Part shown: piece by piece, positions 43,378 through 52,509 of the stretch
Layout of the letters: each line of letters starts with the position of its first letter
Numbering within the stretch: position 1 is the first letter of the stretch
Assembly: GCA_016860685.1 (NCBI GenBank)
Contig: BOJX01000009.1
Coordinates: 1 to 55,260, forward strand
Origin: Planctomycetota bacterium
GTDB taxonomy: Bacteria > Planctomycetota > Phycisphaerae > UBA1845
DNA length: 55,260 nt
Direction: 5' to 3'
Translations under genes and position numbers: made by a program
The notes under the pieces: generated by a model
Told to the model about the DNA's origin: nothing
The model's input: only the letters and a program-made list of their open reading frames with translations
The model's database searches: none

Positions 43378-44943
43378 ATGCACGAGGGGATGATGCGCAG
43401 GGTCGTTGAAAGAGCGGTGGGAGGTGTTGCGGCGGCGGTCGCGGCGGGAGTGTTGTTTTCGGATGCAAAGGCCGCGGAGGATCGGAGCGGTCCGCTGCCC
43501 GAGATCATGTCCCCCTTCAGTGTTGACGGTCAGGGGGCGGAAGGTTTCGTTGGTTTGCGCTTTACGGGGGAACTGTCGGGGGCGGACTGCGGCGAGGGAG
43601 CGTTCGTGATGTCGTCGTTTGTGCTCGGGGACGGGACGACCGCGGAACTGCTGCTGGAGCCGATGCAACTGACGACCGAAGACGCGAGGCTGGTGATCGG
43701 AACCCGTGGGGGGGATCGGCCTGCCGCGCTGCCGAACGTGGCGTTGTATTCGGGGCAGGTGGTCGGGAAAGCGGACAGCCGGGTGTTCCTGAGCCTTTCC
43801 GAGGGGGCGCAATACGGATACGTGATCGTGGACGGGGCGACACACGTTCTTTCGAGCGGACCGGCGGGTCAGGGGCTGCCGCCGGTGATCTACCGGACGG
43901 ACGCCGTGCCGGAGGAAGCGTTCAACTGGGCGGACTGGATGTGTTCGGTGGGAGCGTCGGAGCGGGTTGAGGCGGTCGGCGCGGCGGATTCCGGACGAGA
44001 GGAGACGGCCGGGGGAGAGGAGCGTCCGCCGTGCCGCGTGGCGGTGATCGCCGTGGAGACGGACTGGGAGTACACGGGGAACATCTTCGGCGGCAACACG
44101 GAGGCTTCGGCGGCGTATGCGCTGACCCTGTGGGGCGCGGTGTCGGAGATTTACAAGCGGGACGTGAACACGAGCCTTCGGATCAGCTTCCTGCGGGTCT
44201 GGGAAAGCGACTCGGATCCTTATGCCGGCGGCGGTCTGGGAGAGTTCCAGAATTACTGGAACGCCAACATGAGCCACGTTCCGCGCCACGCCGCGCACAT
44301 CCTCAGCGCCGGGTACGGGGGAGGCGTGGCGTATCTGCCCGGGCTTTGCAACTGGGGATACGAATACGGGCTGTCCGGGGCGCTTGCGGGTTACTTTCCG
44401 TATCCGCTGCGCGATCACAGCAACTACAACTGGGATCCTTTTGTCGTTTCGCATGAGCTCGGGCACAACTTCGGCGCGCCTCACACGCACGATCACAATC
44501 CGGTGATTGACGGGTGCGGGCTGGGGGACTGCTCGGACGCCTTCAACGGGACGATCATGAGTTACTGTCACGGATGCGCACGCGGGATGTTCAACATCGT
44601 GCTGCGTCTGCATGAGCGGTCGATTTCGGAGGCGATCCTGCCGTGGCTGCGGCGGGCGAACTGCGACCTCACCGTGGATCCGGAATGCGCGATCACGTGC
44701 GGCGACGTCAAGAAGATGACGGCGCGGTGCAGTGCGCGGGGTCAGGTCAGCCTGAAGGTGCGGTTGCGGAATGAGGATCATAACGGGCAGGAGGTCGTGG
44801 TGAATCTCGACGGTCGGGCGTTCGCGTTTACCGTGCACGGGGACCGGGTGGCGGAGAAGGTCTGTTGTTTCGCGGGTCCGGTGACGGTGTCGCTCGAGAG
44901 TCCGTCCGGGTGCGTGCCGCCGATCGAGACGCCGTGTGAGTAG
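43378..44943 (+). CDS. Secreted M12-type zinc metalloprotease
   Basis: A 521-aa exported protein. After a signal-like N-terminus (AVGGVAAAVAAGVLF) comes a propeptide-like region of about 180 aa (FSLSEG-type VFLSLSEGAQYGYVIVDGATHVL), then a catalytic domain with VAVIAVETDWEYTGNIFGG and the zinc motif HELGHNFGAPHTHD (HExxHxxGxxH, starting about residue 359), as in reprolysin/ADAM-like M12B metzincins; the Met-turn is GTIMSYCHG. A Cys-rich tail of about 90 aa follows. It should be an extracellular or periplasmic endopeptidase. It ends 15 bases before rsgA but is probably regulated separately. Confidence 0.82.
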   Translation: MHEGMMRRVVERAVGGVAAAVAAGVLFSDAKAAEDRSGPLPEIMSPFSVDGQGAEGFVGLRFTGELSGADCGEGAFVMSSFVLGDGTTAELLLEPMQLTTEDARLVIGTRGGDRPAALPNVALYSGQVVGKADSRVFLSLSEGAQYGYVIVDGATHVLSSGPAGQGLPPVIYRTDAVPEEAFNWADWMCSVGASERVEAVGAADSGREETAGGEERPPCRVAVIAVETDWEYTGNIFGGNTEASAAYALTLWGAVSEIYKRDVNTSLRISFLRVWESDSDPYAGGGLGEFQNYWNANMSHVPRHAAHILSAGYGGGVAYLPGLCNWGYEYGLSGALAGYFPYPLRDHSNYNWDPFVVSHELGHNFGAPHTHDHNPVIDGCGLGDCSDAFNGTIMSYCHGCARGMFNIVLRLHERSISEAILPWLRRANCDLTVDPECAITCGDVKKMTARCSARGQVSLKVRLRNEDHNGQEVVVNLDGRAFAFTVHGDRVAEKVCCFAGPVTVSLESPSGCVPPIETPCE

Positions 44944-44958
44944 GACATCGCGGGCCTG

Positions 44959-46101
44959 ATGAGCGACGAGACGCCGGGCAAGCCTGATTCTCCGAAAGGC
45001 CGCAAGGTCCGCGTCTCGTTCCGGCGCAACCGAAGCCGTCCGGGCCGAATCAAGGACTGGACGAAGCGGGCGTCGGAGGCGGAAGGCGGCGACGTCGAGA
45101 CACACAAAGTCGAGTCGGTGCGTGCGAAGGGCGCGCTGTCCCGCAAGCGGACGATCATCGTCAGCGACGAACCGTCGGGGGAACTGATCCGCGGGGTGGT
45201 TCTGTCGATCCTCGGAGGGTTCAACGAGGTCGAGGCGGACGGGCGGTTGTGGCGCTGCCGGATGCGCCGCATTCTGAAGACGCGGCTGATCGAGGCGCGC
45301 AGTCCGCTGGCGGTCGGTGACCGCGTGCTTTTCCGGGTGGCAGCGGGCGACGAGTCCGCGCCGGCGGAAGGCCTGATCGAACATGTCGAGCCCCGGACCA
45401 GCGAGTTGACGCGGCGCGTGATGAACCGCCTGCACACGGTGGCGGCCAACGTCGACCGGGCGGTGATCGTCGTGTCCGCGGGTTTGCCGCCTCCGAAACC
45501 GCACTTGATCGACCGTTACATTGTTGCGGCGCTGAAAGGGGGGATCGTCCCTGTCGTCTGCCTCAACAAGGTGGACTTGGATCCGGAAGCGGCGGACCTC
45601 CTTGAGCGCTACCGGGCGCTGGGGTACGCGGCGCTGGCGACCAGCGCGGTCCGCGGCGACGGGATCGAGGCGCTGCGCGAGGTGTTGACCGGGCGATCGT
45701 CCGTCATCGTGGGTCAAAGCGGGGTCGGGAAGACCGCGCTTCTGAACGCGATCCAGCCGGGACTGGACCTGCGCGTCGGTGAGCTGGACCGGCGGTGGGG
45801 GAAGGGGCGTCATACGACGACGAACGCGCGGCTGATCCCTCTCGACGGCGGCGGCGTCATCGTGGACACTCCCGGGGTCCGGACGCTGGACATCACGCTG
45901 ATCGGGAAGTACGAGCTTGAGCGATTTTTCGTGGAGTTCATCCGACTTGTGCCGAATTGCCGGTTCCCGGATTGCACGCACGTGCATGAGTCGGATTGCG
46001 CGGTGCGCGACGCGGTTGAGCGGGGAGAGATCCACCCTGATCGGTATGAGAGTTACGTGCGTCTTTTCACGGATCCGGCGCACGAGCCGGTCTACGACTG
46101 A
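44959..46101 (+). CDS. rsgA: Small ribosomal subunit biogenesis GTPase RsgA
   Basis: A 380-aa circularly permuted GTPase that checks maturation of the 30S subunit. Motifs come in permuted order: an OB-fold (about 65-130; GFNEVEADGRLWRCRMR), G4 NKVD (about 203), G1 GQSGVGKTALLNAI (about 251), G3 DTPGVRTLD (about 303), then the zinc-binding CRFPDCTHVHESDC (about 334-347). The basic N-terminal extension of about 60 aa is longer than usual. ATG 44959. It is followed by cdsA after 15 bases, a tight pair. Confidence 0.94.
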   Translation: MSDETPGKPDSPKGRKVRVSFRRNRSRPGRIKDWTKRASEAEGGDVETHKVESVRAKGALSRKRTIIVSDEPSGELIRGVVLSILGGFNEVEADGRLWRCRMRRILKTRLIEARSPLAVGDRVLFRVAAGDESAPAEGLIEHVEPRTSELTRRVMNRLHTVAANVDRAVIVVSAGLPPPKPHLIDRYIVAALKGGIVPVVCLNKVDLDPEAADLLERYRALGYAALATSAVRGDGIEALREVLTGRSSVIVGQSGVGKTALLNAIQPGLDLRVGELDRRWGKGRHTTTNARLIPLDGGGVIVDTPGVRTLDITLIGKYELERFFVEFIRLVPNCRFPDCTHVHESDCAVRDAVERGEIHPDRYESYVRLFTDPAHEPVYD

Positions 46102-46116
46102 GCGGAGCCCTGCGGC

Positions 46117-47121
46117 ATGACCTCCCACGCTGCCCAGCGGGTCACCTACGGCGCGATCGCGATCCTTTTTCTGGTCACTCTGACGGCGGTCGATGCAGCG
46201 GCGGCGCAGGCGGAATCCACGTGGCCGGCGCTTGCGGCGCTGGTGCGCCACGGGAGCGTGATCCCGCTGACCTTCATCGGGTTGACGCTGGCTGCGGCGG
46301 CGGAATTGCGGCGCATCCTGGCCGGGGCGGGCTGCCGTCCGCACGCACGGTGGGCGTACGTGATGATCGTTCTGCTGATGTCGCAGCCGTGGATCGCACC
46401 GACGGGCTGGTTGGGGTACGCGCCGCAGCATCGAGAAGGGGTCGTTGGTCAGTTCGTGCTGCTGGGGCTGGCCACGGTGGGCACGATGTGGCTCCAGGTG
46501 CGTCGTCGTGATCCGTCGCGGACGCTGCGCGACGCGGGTTCGACGCTGCTGATGATTCTGTACCTGGGGCTTCTTCCGTCGTTCGGTCTTCAATTAAGGT
46601 GCGGGTGGGATGTGGACCCCGGGCGGGGGGCGTGGACGCTGTTGTTTGTGATCCTGATGATCAAGGGATCTGACATCGGGGGTTACCTGGTCGGAAGCGT
46701 TTTCGGGCGACACAAGCTCATTCCGGAGATCAGCCCGTCGAAATCGTGGGAGGGAACGATCGGGGGCGTAGCGTTAAGCGCCGGGTTCGCGCTGGGTCTG
46801 GTTGCTACGGCGCGGATGCTGGGTGCGATTGCCGGAGGGCTGTGGGAAAGCGAGGTCGAGTCGATTGGTGCGTTGGTTGACGAAGTGTTCGGGGTGTTTG
46901 ATCGCCTTGGATATATTCGGGCCGGTGTACTGGGGGCAGTTCTGGCGTTTTTTGCATTGTTGGGTGATTTATTTGAGTCCTGCATTAAACGTGAGGGCGG
47001 TGTCAAAGACTCGGCTTCTCATATCCCGACTTACGGAGGTATACTTGACCTGCTGGACAGTCCCTGTGGCGCATTGCCGGTCGCGTGGTTCCTGCTGCGG
47101 GAGGCGTGGGGCGTGCTTTGA
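46117..47121 (+). CDS. cdsA: Phosphatidate cytidylyltransferase
   Basis: A 334-aa polytopic membrane enzyme that makes CDP-diacylglycerol, precursor of phosphatidylglycerol and other phospholipids. About eight hydrophobic segments are present, and the C-terminal CdsA signature is complete: KGSDIGGYLVGSVFGRHKL, SPSKSWEGTIGG, and LFESCIKREGGVKDSASHIPTYGGILDLLDS. The N-terminal third is divergent and Ala-rich. ATG 46117. It lies between rsgA and phoH with short gaps. Confidence 0.92.
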   Translation: MTSHAAQRVTYGAIAILFLVTLTAVDAAAAQAESTWPALAALVRHGSVIPLTFIGLTLAAAAELRRILAGAGCRPHARWAYVMIVLLMSQPWIAPTGWLGYAPQHREGVVGQFVLLGLATVGTMWLQVRRRDPSRTLRDAGSTLLMILYLGLLPSFGLQLRCGWDVDPGRGAWTLLFVILMIKGSDIGGYLVGSVFGRHKLIPEISPSKSWEGTIGGVALSAGFALGLVATARMLGAIAGGLWESEVESIGALVDEVFGVFDRLGYIRAGVLGAVLAFFALLGDLFESCIKREGGVKDSASHIPTYGGILDLLDSPCGALPVAWFLLREAWGVL

Positions 47122-47204
47122 CGAGCCGCGTGAGGCTTCGGCGGCTGTCCGGATTTTGAAGGAGTCGGCAAAGCCGGCGTCGCGGGAGGCGCCGGCGGAC
47201 GAGC

Positions 47205-48167
47205 ATGGGCGACGCAGAAACGGTTGAGCTGACGTTGACGATCGGCGACCCCCGTCATCGCGGCGCGTTGTACGGTCCTGCGGACCGTCACCTGCGTCGG
47301 ATCCGCACGGCGTTCGACGTCCGCATCAGCGCCCGTGACGATCATGTGCGGATCAGCGGCGGGGCGGACGCGGTGGACCGCGCGCGGTCGGTTCTTGAAG
47401 AGCTTCAAACGCGACTTCGAAGCTCCCCTCTTCTGGATGACGAGCATGTGGTGGACGCGATCCGCCGGGTGGACGTTCGTCGCCCGGAGTCGGGGTCTTC
47501 GTCGCTGCGCGTCTATCTGGCGTCGGCTCATGTCACGCCTCGAACCGCCGGGCAGGAGGCGTACGTCAATGCGATCCGAAATCATGACCTGACGATCTGT
47601 CTCGGGCCGGCCGGTACGGGAAAGACCTATCTGGCGGTGGCGGTGGCGGTGTCGATGCTGAAAGAGGGATTGATCCGGTCGATCGTTCTGGTTCGTCCGG
47701 CGGTGGAGGCGGGGGAGAAGCTCGGGTATCTGCCGGGCGACCTTCAGGCGAAGGTGAATCCTTATCTGCGCCCCCTGTTCGACGCGATGCACGACATGAT
47801 GCCCTTTGAGCAGGTCCGGAACTTCATCAAGAACGACATCATCGAGATCGTGCCGCTGGCGTTCATGCGCGGGCGGACACTGAATCATGCGGCGGTGATT
47901 CTCGATGAAGCGCAGAACGCGACGGTGCGTCAGATGCTGATGTTCCTGACGCGCCTGGGCAACGGGAGCAAGATGATCGCGACGGGGGACGACACGCAGG
48001 TGGATCTGGAGTCCGACCGTCAGAGCGGGCTGACGGACGCGGTGAAGCGGCTGGGGCAGACCCCCGGGGTGGCGATCGTGCGGTTGACGGAGGTGGATAT
48101 TGTGCGGCATCCGCTGGTGCAGCAGATCGTGGATGCATACGGAAACATGATGCAGCCGCGGGGATGA
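47205..48167 (+). CDS. PhoH family ATPase (YbeZ-like)
   Basis: A 320-aa protein with an N-terminal KH-like region (about 1-95; LTIGDPRHRGALYGPADRHLRRI) and a PhoH P-loop domain with Walker A GPAGTGKTYLAVAVAV (about 132-147), RPAVEAGEKLGYLPGDLQAKVNPYLRPL, Walker B VILDEAQNAT and TGDDTQVDL. It is a predicted RNA-linked ATPase/helicase-like protein acting with YbeY in ribosomal RNA quality control; ybeY lies two genes downstream, the classical association. ATG 47205. Confidence 0.92.
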   Translation: MGDAETVELTLTIGDPRHRGALYGPADRHLRRIRTAFDVRISARDDHVRISGGADAVDRARSVLEELQTRLRSSPLLDDEHVVDAIRRVDVRRPESGSSSLRVYLASAHVTPRTAGQEAYVNAIRNHDLTICLGPAGTGKTYLAVAVAVSMLKEGLIRSIVLVRPAVEAGEKLGYLPGDLQAKVNPYLRPLFDAMHDMMPFEQVRNFIKNDIIEIVPLAFMRGRTLNHAAVILDEAQNATVRQMLMFLTRLGNGSKMIATGDDTQVDLESDRQSGLTDAVKRLGQTPGVAIVRLTEVDIVRHPLVQQIVDAYGNMMQPRG

Positions 48168-48260
48168 CCTCGACCGTGCGAAAGCGTTGAGCGGCGCGGG
48201 AGCGCGGGCGTTCCGACGGAGCATCGGGTTTGGGATCTCACGCAGCAGGAATGCAGGGAG

Positions 48261-50588
48261 ATGGCGACGGTTCGACGAATCCAGATTGACAAGCGGCTGC
48301 GCGTCGGAGGGCCGACGAGCGGACCGGCGTGGTTGCGCGTTCTGACGGGTCGCGCGACTCGCCTGGGGCTTGTGCTGGCGCTGGGCTCCTGCGGGGTGAG
48401 TCTTTACGGGCCTGAGCCTCTGCCGTACCGGCTGGGTCAGCGAATTCAGTCGCCCGTCCTCGCGCGGGTGGATTTCGACGTTCCGGATCCGACGACGACG
48501 GAGTTCGAGAGGCGGAAAGCGCGGGAAAGCGCCCCCAGTCATTACGTGTTCGACCCGGCGGCCGGGCAGCGCGTCGTGGCGAGTGTTCGGGCGTTGATGC
48601 AGGGTGCGGCGGAACAGGTGTCGCTGGAAGCGCTTCATGCTGCGGACGGGGCGCTGAAGGTCGTCGATGGCGCGGCGTACGAGCGGGTGAAGGCATTCAC
48701 GTCGGGGCAGACGCCGGAGGCGATCCAGGCGGAGCTGGATGCGTTGAGTGCGGCGTTGCTGACGGCGTATACGGCGCGCGACGTGGCGCGAGAGCCGCGT
48801 GATCCGCGTTCGACGGCGGACTGGATCATCGTTCACGGCGGACCGACGGAAGCGCAAGAATCCCGCGTCGTTCCGCTGGACAAGGTGGCGGCGCTGGAGG
48901 AGCCGGAGGAGGTTCGGAAGCTTTCGGAATCGGCGGCGTCGTGTCTGTCGGAGCCGCTGCGGTCTGCGGCGACGGCGCTGATTCAGGAGCGGCTGACGTC
49001 CGCACCGACGCTTCGTTACGAGGCGGATCGGACGCTTCGGGAGATGGGTCTGGCGGTCGATCGTATTCCGGAGGCGCGGTTTGCGTACAAGCGCGGAGAG
49101 GCGTTCGTGGTTCCCGCGGCGGGTGTCCGGTCCAGCGTTTTGACGACGCGGGAGAAGGAGCTTCTCGAGGCGCATCGCGAGGCGTGGGCCGGGTACCTGC
49201 GTTCGGAGGGGCTGGAGGCCTCGGCGATGCGGCGCGAGGCGCGGCTGCAAACAGCGGGACGGTTGACGCTGGTGGCGCTGGTGGCGATCGGACTGGTGAT
49301 GTACCTGGCCCAACATCATCCGCGGTTGCTGGAGTCGCGGACGAAGTGCTGGGCGTTTTCTCTGCTGGTGCTTTGCACGTTGATCAGCGCGCGATTGCTG
49401 TCGGTGCAGTGGCCGGATTATCGGGAGCTGACGTTGGCGCCGGCGCTGGTATGTGCGAGCGCGTTTGCGATTTTTTTCCCGTCGCGGCTGGCGATCGGGG
49501 CGATGAGCATTCTGTGCGTGATCGTCGTGCTGGTGGCGCGGGAGTCGCTGACGTTGCTGCTGACGATGGCGACGGCGTCGAGCGTGATGGCATTTCAATT
49601 GAGCGCAATCCGGGCTCGAACGCGGATTCTGACGGCGGGGTTGGTGACGGCGGTGGCGGCGCCGCTGGCGGGGATATCAGGGGATCTGGTTGGGGGGGAG
49701 TCGCTGGCGTTCGCCCTTCAGTCGGCGGGCTGGGGGGCGGCGTGTTCGTTGGGAGCGGCGTTCTTTGTGTCGGGCGTGCTGCCCTTTGCGGAGGGCTTTT
49801 TCCGGCTGGCGACGCCGCTGATGCTGATGCAGTGGCGGGATTCGCGTCAGCCGCTGCTCCAACTTCTGGCGCGGGAGGCGCCGGGGACATACCAGCACAG
49901 TTTGACGGTGAGCAAGCTGGCGGAGGAGGCGTGCCAGGCGATCGGCGCCGATGACCTGCTCGCTTCGGTCGGGGCGTTGTATCACGACGTGGGGAAGATT
50001 CTGAAGCCGGAGTACTTCACCGAGAATCAGACGGCGCAGATCAACCTTCATTCGACACTGGCGCCGAAGATGAGCCTGCTGATTATCCTGGCGCACGTGA
50101 AGGACGGGGTTGAACTTGCGCGGGAGTACCGCCTTCCACCTGCGTTAATCCCCTTCATCCGCGAGCATCACGGGACGACGCTGGTGCGGTATTTTCACAA
50201 CGTTGCCGCGGAGCGACAGCCGTCGATTGCGACGGGGCGTCATGACCGGGGGGTTCCGGAGGCGGAGTTCCGATATCCGGGACCGAAGCCCCGGACCCGA
50301 GAGACGGCGGTGCTGATGCTGTGCGATGGGGTTGAGGGGGCGGTGCGTTCGCTCCGCGATCCGGCGCCGGGCCGGATCGAGAACGTCGTACACTCGATCC
50401 TGATGGATCGGCTTAACGACGGGCAGTTCGATGATTGCGAGATCACGCTGGCGGACCTGCACAAGGTCGAGCAGGCGCTGGTGAAGGCATTGTGCAGCCT
50501 TTATCACGGGCGGGTGGCGTATCCGAAGATGGGCGAAAGCGGCGGGCGTCGTGAAACTCCGCCGCAGCCGAAGCCCGCAGCGGTGTGA
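48261..50588 (+). CDS. 7TM receptor-type HD phosphohydrolase (PgpH-like)
   Basis: A 775-aa protein with a basic cytoplasmic start, one membrane segment, an extracytoplasmic 7TMR-HDED domain of about 250 aa, about seven membrane helices (about 330-520; VALVALVAIGLVMYLA onward) and a cytoplasmic HD domain: EAPGTYQHSLTVSKLAEEA with metal-binding His, LYHDVGKILKPEYF (HD about 575), and IREHHGTTLVRYF. PgpH members hydrolyse cyclic di-AMP. The gene sits between phoH and ybeY, a common order. ATG 48261 follows GGGAG. Substrate assignment is by family, not proved here. Confidence 0.9.
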   Translation: MATVRRIQIDKRLRVGGPTSGPAWLRVLTGRATRLGLVLALGSCGVSLYGPEPLPYRLGQRIQSPVLARVDFDVPDPTTTEFERRKARESAPSHYVFDPAAGQRVVASVRALMQGAAEQVSLEALHAADGALKVVDGAAYERVKAFTSGQTPEAIQAELDALSAALLTAYTARDVAREPRDPRSTADWIIVHGGPTEAQESRVVPLDKVAALEEPEEVRKLSESAASCLSEPLRSAATALIQERLTSAPTLRYEADRTLREMGLAVDRIPEARFAYKRGEAFVVPAAGVRSSVLTTREKELLEAHREAWAGYLRSEGLEASAMRREARLQTAGRLTLVALVAIGLVMYLAQHHPRLLESRTKCWAFSLLVLCTLISARLLSVQWPDYRELTLAPALVCASAFAIFFPSRLAIGAMSILCVIVVLVARESLTLLLTMATASSVMAFQLSAIRARTRILTAGLVTAVAAPLAGISGDLVGGESLAFALQSAGWGAACSLGAAFFVSGVLPFAEGFFRLATPLMLMQWRDSRQPLLQLLAREAPGTYQHSLTVSKLAEEACQAIGADDLLASVGALYHDVGKILKPEYFTENQTAQINLHSTLAPKMSLLIILAHVKDGVELAREYRLPPALIPFIREHHGTTLVRYFHNVAAERQPSIATGRHDRGVPEAEFRYPGPKPRTRETAVLMLCDGVEGAVRSLRDPAPGRIENVVHSILMDRLNDGQFDDCEITLADLHKVEQALVKALCSLYHGRVAYPKMGESGGRRETPPQPKPAAV

Positions 50589-51163
50589 GTTTCGGTGCGG
50601 AAGCGACGTCGATGGACGAGGAGCCGCCTTACCAACTGAGCTTAAGCGCGACGCCGACGAGCGATCCGCATTCGCGGGAGTTGATTCTGCGCGTCGTGCG
50701 AGAAATCCTTCACCGCCACGGATGCCGCGCGGCGAACATTCACGTGGCGCTGGTGGACGATCAGCACATCGCTGATCTGAATGAGCGTTTCCTTCAACAT
50801 GAGGGCGCGACCGACGTTCTGTCCTTCGACCTTTCGGAAGGCCGCGGGGGTGAGGTGGAGGGCGAGATCGTGATCTCGCAGGACACGGCGCTTTGCGAGG
50901 CGCGGCGGCGCGGTCATGATCCGGCGGTTGAGCTGGCGTTGTACGCCGCTCACGGCGCGCTGCATCTTCTCGGTCTGGATGACGGGACGGAGGAGGAGGC
51001 TCGTCTCATGCATGCACGGGCGGACGACGCCCTGGAGGCGTGCGGACTGGCGCGGATTGCTCCGAAGGAGAGCGAGGACCGCGAGGATTCCGGCGCCTCC
51101 GGACCGGAGGGGGCGCGCGGCGCGCCCCTCTTAAACGGAGTTCGTTCCGGCTGGCGGGGGTAA
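50585..51163 (+). CDS. ybeY: Endoribonuclease YbeY, rRNA maturation factor
   Basis: A 192-aa metalloprotein for 16S rRNA 3' processing and quality control. It has IADLNERFLQHEGATDVLSFDLS, EGEIVISQDTAL and the zinc motif HGALHLLGLDD (about residues 121-131). In the canonical HGxLHLxGYDH the third ligand is His; here that position is Asp. The C-terminal 40 aa are unstructured and acidic/Gly-rich. GTG 50585 overlaps the stop of the previous gene; ATG 50612 (MDEEPPYQLS) is a plausible alternative. Confidence 0.9.
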   Translation: MSFGAEATSMDEEPPYQLSLSATPTSDPHSRELILRVVREILHRHGCRAANIHVALVDDQHIADLNERFLQHEGATDVLSFDLSEGRGGEVEGEIVISQDTALCEARRRGHDPAVELALYAAHGALHLLGLDDGTEEEARLMHARADDALEACGLARIAPKESEDREDSGASGPEGARGAPLLNGVRSGWRG

Positions 51164-51200
51164 AGAGGCGAGCGGCGCCCGGGGTTCGGGGTCGCGATGG

Positions 51201-52499
51201 GTGGACACGATGTCTCACTGGTTGGAATTAATGCTCTGGGGTTCGGCGGATGTGCTGCTGCTGACGCTGGCGGCGGCGGCGAACCTCGCCCTGCGCACGT
51301 CGCTGGCGCGGCTGGCGGGCGAAATGGAGGGGTCTGCGCATGAAGAGCGTCTCAGCCGGTTGTATGCCTCCCGGCAGCAGTTTCTTCAGGCGACGGGGCT
51401 TCTGCGCATCGGGGCGATCCTTGTCCTGGTGCTGATCGTCCTTGCGTTTCTTGAGGAGACGCAGTTCGGATCGGATCGGACGCGTTCAGCGTGGGCTTTC
51501 CTGGTGACGATCCTGCTTTGCGCGGTTTTCGCCCTGGCGATTCCCGCAGGGATCGAGCGTTATGCGGGAGAGACGCTGATTTTGCGTTGTGCGCCGGTGC
51601 TTCAGGCGGTGCGCATCGTGTTGTTCCCGTTGCTGTGGGTGCTGGGCATGTTCGATCCGCTGGTGCGCCGGCTCGCGGGAGTCAGCGACGAAGAAAGCAG
51701 CCAGACCGTCGACGTGGAGCGTGAGATTCTCGGCGTGGTCAGCGAGGGGGAGCGCCAGGGCGCGGTCAGTCAGGACGAACGCGAGATGATCGAGTCGGTG
51801 ATCGAGCTGCGCAACCTTCACGTCAACGAGATCATGACGCCGCGGACGGATATTGTGGCGGTTCCCGTGGACGCGACGCTGGAGGATGTGCGGCGGACGA
51901 TCCGCGAACACGGTCACTCGCGCATTCCCGTGTATGAGGAGACGATCGACCGCGTCGTGGGTGTATTGTACGCGAAGGATCTGCTGCAGATCGACGACGC
52001 TCCGAACTTCGATCTTCGGGCGGGACTGCGGACGCCGCTTTTTGTGCCGGAGACGAAGCGCGTCCGGGATCTGTTGCACGAGTTTCAGCAGCAGAAGATC
52101 CATCTGGCCGTCGTGCTGGACGAATACGGCGGGACGGCGGGGCTGGTTACGATCGAGGACATCATCGAAGAGCTGGTCGGCGACATCTCGGACGAACATG
52201 AGCAGCCCGAGGCGCGCCCGGTCGTTCAGATCGATCCGCGCACGTACGACGTTGACGCCCGAATGAGCATCGAGGAAGTCAACGAGGAGCTGCGCATCAA
52301 CATCCCCGAGAGCGAATATTACGAGACGATCGGCGGATTCATATCGTCGTCGCTGGGGCGGATCCCGGGCGTCGGGGATTTGTGTCGCCACGACGGCATC
52401 GCGTTCGAGGTCGTGGACGGCGACGCACGGAAGGTGTCGCGTCTGCGTATCCGCCTGCCCGACGAGTTGGGGCAGGAGGCTGAAGAAGTCCGCGCGTAA
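51201..52499 (+). CDS. CNNM/CorC-type hemolysin-family transporter with CBS domains
   Basis: A 432-aa protein with an N-terminal DUF21/CNNM-like membrane domain (about 1-160, about four hydrophobic segments), a pair of CBS domains (about 205-325; [73 protein letters not shown]) and a C-terminal CorC_HlyC FAD-like domain ([20 protein letters not shown]). Such proteins are linked to Mg2+/Co2+ export. The order ybeY-corC repeats the E. coli ybeY-ybeX arrangement. GTG 51201 or ATG 51210. Confidence 0.9.
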   Translation: MDTMSHWLELMLWGSADVLLLTLAAAANLALRTSLARLAGEMEGSAHEERLSRLYASRQQFLQATGLLRIGAILVLVLIVLAFLEETQFGSDRTRSAWAFLVTILLCAVFALAIPAGIERYAGETLILRCAPVLQAVRIVLFPLLWVLGMFDPLVRRLAGVSDEESSQTVDVEREILGVVSEGERQGAVSQDEREMIESVIELRNLHVNEIMTPRTDIVAVPVDATLEDVRRTIREHGHSRIPVYEETIDRVVGVLYAKDLLQIDDAPNFDLRAGLRTPLFVPETKRVRDLLHEFQQQKIHLAVVLDEYGGTAGLVTIEDIIEELVGDISDEHEQPEARPVVQIDPRTYDVDARMSIEEVNEELRINIPESEYYETIGGFISSSLGRIPGVGDLCRHDGIAFEVVDGDARKVSRLRIRLPDELGQEAEEVRA

Positions 52500-52509
52500 T
52501 CCGCCGGGA

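Noticed and set aside
43258-46593. 1111-aa minus-strand ORF antisense to the protease, rsgA and cdsA
   Set aside because: Arg/His/Pro-rich shadow frame opposite three well-recognised genes; same explanation for the long antisense ORFs at 20704-23334, 10146-12410 and 47031-49598.
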